This document shows, piece by piece, positions 5,171-7,043 of a DNA stretch of 7,043 nt; position 1 is the first letter of the stretch; each line of letters starts with the position of its first letter. The DNA is from an uncultured Alistipes sp. (GTDB lineage: Bacteria > Bacteroidota > Bacteroidia > Bacteroidales > Rikenellaceae). Where the stretch lies: contig CAMWJM010000063.1 of assembly GCA_947174575.1 (NCBI GenBank), positions 1 through 7,043 on the forward strand, in the 5' to 3' direction. Under the pieces are notes generated by a model. That model had not been told where the DNA came from. It saw only the letters and a list, made by a program, of their open reading frames with translations, and made no database searches. The position numbers were made by a program, and so were the translations under genes.

Positions 5171-7000
5171 TTATTGGTCTTCGGGCACTCTGGTGAATGT
5201 GCAGCGGACGCTGCCGCGGGCCGGGTCGTAGGTCTCGATGGCGTGGAGCGTGGCCCGTACCGTGTCGCCGCCCGTGTCGAGCCGGAAGACCGAACGGATG
5301 TCGGGCGCGCCCGTTCCCGGGGCGAGCAGGGCTGCGAATTCGTGGGGCGCCAGCCGGAGCGACAGCGTGATGCGGTGGAGGGTCGACTCCTGGGTCGTCT
5401 GACGGTCGTAGTAGGTGTGGAGTCCTGCGGCGCCGTCGCGGTCTTCGAAACAGAGCGTGAACGGGGCCGTCGTCGCATCGCCCTCGAAGTGGAACGCCGC
5501 CAGCGGATATTCCGCCGCGTTGGAGGGGTAGCCCCAGCGTTCGCCCTCGGGCAGCGGGTGCATGCCCATGTAGCGCACGATGCGGGGCGTGAAGTTGGTG
5601 CCGTCGTCGTCCGCCGCATCGCGGTCGCCCACTTGCAGCAGTCGCGCCGACCGGGCGTTGCGATAGTGGCCCGTGCTGTCGAGCGTGGGGCAGAAGAGCG
5701 GGTTGCGGAGGGTCTCTTCGCCCATCTTCGTGGCATACGAGTCGGCTGTTGCGCTCCAGCTGCCGATTTGCGTGTCGTGCTCGGCTTCGTAGCGCGTCAC
5801 CGCACCGTCGCCCTCGCGGTAGCACCACGTGCGCACTTCGTGGATCTGCGGAGCGATCTCCTCCAGCACCACCGGCTCCGAAAAGTCGGTTTTCGACCGC
5901 CAGTCCGCTTCGACGCCTGCGCCGTAGAAGTCGTCGGCCGGTTCGACGAACACCCGGCGCGTCGCCTCCTCGGTGTAGAAGCGCAGGTTGAAGAGGTGGG
6001 CCAGCGCTTCGAGCAGGGCCGATTGCCGGATGCGGTGCTGCGCCACGTCGGCGAACGAGAGCATCGAGCCGTATCCCGGGCCGGACTGGAAACGGGGCCG
6101 CAGCGAACACTCCTTGTGCAGGGTCAGAGCCATGCCCGCTTCGGCGCCGAAGAAGTGGATGTCGTAGAAGTACTTCGGCGACGAAGGCGAGACTACTTCT
6201 GCGGCCGTGCGTACCCGCAGCTCGACGGTCGTCCGCCCCGTTTCGCCTATGTGGCCGTCGTAGAGCGCCCAGTCGCCCGTATACGGCACCCATGCGCTGC
6301 CGCTCCGCACCCAGAGTACCGGGTCGGCCGGCGTTCCCGACGAGGGGGTCGTCGCCGTCGCCGAACGGGTGTCGAACGTCGTCCAGAGCACCCCGGCCGC
6401 GCCGTCGAGGGTGTAGGTCAGCCGATACTGGCTGCCGGCGGCGTGGTCGAAGACGATCGCCCGGTAGGTGTAGTTGGCGCGGATGGCGCTGCGGCGGTCT
6501 TCGTAGCGGTTGGCCAGCGTGAAGCGCAGTTCCGACCCCGGGCCTAAATAGACCGAGTCGAATCCCCGCAGCCGCGTGCGGGTCAGAATCCGGTGATCGG
6601 TCGTGTACTTCAGGTAGTATTCGAACCCCACGGTCGTCTCCGTCGGCGGCACGAAGCGCAGCATGCCGTTGTACAGCTCCAGGACGTTGCCGTTGTTGTA
6701 GAGTTCGGGGATCGGCTGGCCGTCGGCATCCAGGGTCTGGGACGTCGCCGGCTCCACGAAGTTGCCCACCGTGTTGAGTGCCGCCTTGGGATCGGCATAG
6801 ACCCAGCCCGCGACGCTCGCCGTCGCCGTGACGGGCGCCAGACGCCGGGCGCAGAAACCCATGCGGGCGATCGCAGCCGTGGTGTCGCGGGTCGAGTAGG
6901 CGCCGCTCATGTAGAGCGAACGGAAAAACGGCGTCTCGAAGAATTCGCTCACGAGCCGATAGCCCGACTCCTCGAACATCCGTTCGACCAGCGTCGCCAC
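5171..7000 (-). CDS. Putative phage tail/baseplate hub protein, GTG start, 5' end uncertain
   Basis: This is a large protein of 609 residues from the GTG at 6998-7000, or 602 from the ATG at 6977-6979. It resembles tail-associated proteins I have seen beside Bacteroidetes phage tail genes, though I cannot name an exact family. Residues 18-35 carry S-E-F-F-E-T-P-F-F-R-S-L-Y-M-S-G-A-Y. The middle (about 100-290) is beta-rich. Residues 315-360 contain F-A-D-V-A-Q...L-L-E-A-L-A-H-L-F-N-L-R-F-Y-T, then R-R-V-F-V-E-P-A-D-D-F-Y, a pattern seen in hub-like proteins. The C-terminus (about 525-609) is again beta-rich. There is no signal peptide or transmembrane segment. It is the first gene of the visible cluster and ends 28 nt before the protease start. 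Two in-frame stops (7025-7030) lie just upstream, while the intervening codons still read as plausible protein. The N-terminus may be lost or misassigned. Confidence 0.55.
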   Translation of the reverse strand: MATLVERMFEESGYRLVSEFFETPFFRSLYMSGAYSTRDTTAAIARMGFCARRLAPVTATASVAGWVYADPKAALNTVGNFVEPATSQTLDADGQPIPELYNNGNVLELYNGMLRFVPPTETTVGFEYYLKYTTDHRILTRTRLRGFDSVYLGPGSELRFTLANRYEDRRSAIRANYTYRAIVFDHAAGSQYRLTYTLDGAAGVLWTTFDTRSATATTPSSGTPADPVLWVRSGSAWVPYTGDWALYDGHIGETGRTTVELRVRTAAEVVSPSSPKYFYDIHFFGAEAGMALTLHKECSLRPRFQSGPGYGSMLSFADVAQHRIRQSALLEALAHLFNLRFYTEEATRRVFVEPADDFYGAGVEADWRSKTDFSEPVVLEEIAPQIHEVRTWCYREGDGAVTRYEAEHDTQIGSWSATADSYATKMGEETLRNPLFCPTLDSTGHYRNARSARLLQVGDRDAADDDGTNFTPRIVRYMGMHPLPEGERWGYPSNAAEYPLAAFHFEGDATTAPFTLCFEDRDGAAGLHTYYDRQTTQESTLHRITLSLRLAPHEFAALLAPGTGAPDIRSVFRLDTGGDTVRATLHAIETYDPARGSVRCTFTRVPEDQ

Positions 7001-7043
7001 ATGAAGGAACGTGTTATAGTCTGTCTATTATACAAATCTGACT
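7001..7043 (-). promoter_or_regulatory. AT-rich right edge, weak promoter-like match
   Basis: This 43-nt edge is clearly more AT-rich than the adjoining gene. On the minus strand 7040-7033 reads CAGATTTG, one base away from the Bacteroidetes -7 box TAnnTTTG. A start site near 7026 would leave a leader of about 26 nt before the GTG. Any -33 element would lie outside the window. The match is weak and could be chance. The edge could equally be a contig end or an insertion junction. Confidence 0.2.

Noticed and set aside
4138..5196. A 352-codon plus-strand open frame opposite the protease
   Set aside because: It overlaps the protease over nearly its whole length and its start lies in the heptamer array. 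No family features were seen.
5174..6547. A 457-codon open frame on the plus strand opposite the tail gene
   Set aside because: It has the same antisense character, is Arg/Val-rich with no motif, and spans a coherent protein on the other strand.
1..7043. tRNA or rRNA genes as phage attachment targets
   Set aside because: No cloverleaf or rRNA-like stretch was recognised by eye on either strand. The short 5S-like string in the rplY leader is far too small to be a gene.

Overview
The window looks like a GC-rich Bacteroidetes chromosome, most like an Alistipes/Rikenellaceae-type gut genome. That assignment is inferred from three things: the one convincing promoter has the Bacteroidetes -7 box (TAnnTTTG form), none of the starts examined carries a clear Shine-Dalgarno sequence, and the phage proteins resemble families I know mainly from Bacteroidetes prophages. 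Every gene I accept lies on the minus strand, so transcription runs from high to low coordinates.

Region A (about 948-7000) is a block of phage virion genes. In transcription order it holds a putative tail/baseplate-hub protein (5171-7000), a ClpP-fold prohead protease with a C-terminal extension (4249-5142), an HK97-type major capsid protein (3128-4105), a portal protein (1826-3052), a DUF6712-like head-tail adaptor candidate (1333-1824) and a small lysozyme-like virion protein (948-1352). The last three are tightly packed, with a 1-nt gap and then a 20-nt overlap. The capsid gene is set apart by a 143-nt gap before it and a 75-nt gap after it. Both gaps contain GC-rich hairpins, and the first also has a run of five 7-bp repeats just before the capsid ATG. 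All ORFs are open. No integrase, terminase, tape-measure or att site is visible, so I cannot say whether this is a full prophage, a remnant or a domesticated particle locus.

Region B (about 845-959) is the junction between the phage block and housekeeping DNA. It is a 35-bp imperfect inverted repeat whose arms are each five AATTRTG-like heptamers, separated by 45 nt. One arm contains the last codons of the lysozyme gene and the other overlaps the upstream part of the rplY promoter.

Region C (1-863) is the conserved pair rplY (L25/CTC-type ribosomal protein) followed by pth (peptidyl-tRNA hydrolase, cut by the window edge). rplY has its own promoter and a leader of roughly 80 nt. The leader holds two small hairpins and a short stretch resembling one strand of 5S rRNA loop E, the site L25 binds.

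The right edge (7001-7043) is AT-rich and has two in-frame stop codons just before the tail gene, so that gene's 5' end is uncertain. The most unusual observations are the three heptamer arrays of identical length, the possible 5S mimic in the rplY leader, and the hairpin-bounded capsid cistron in an atypical order of head genes.
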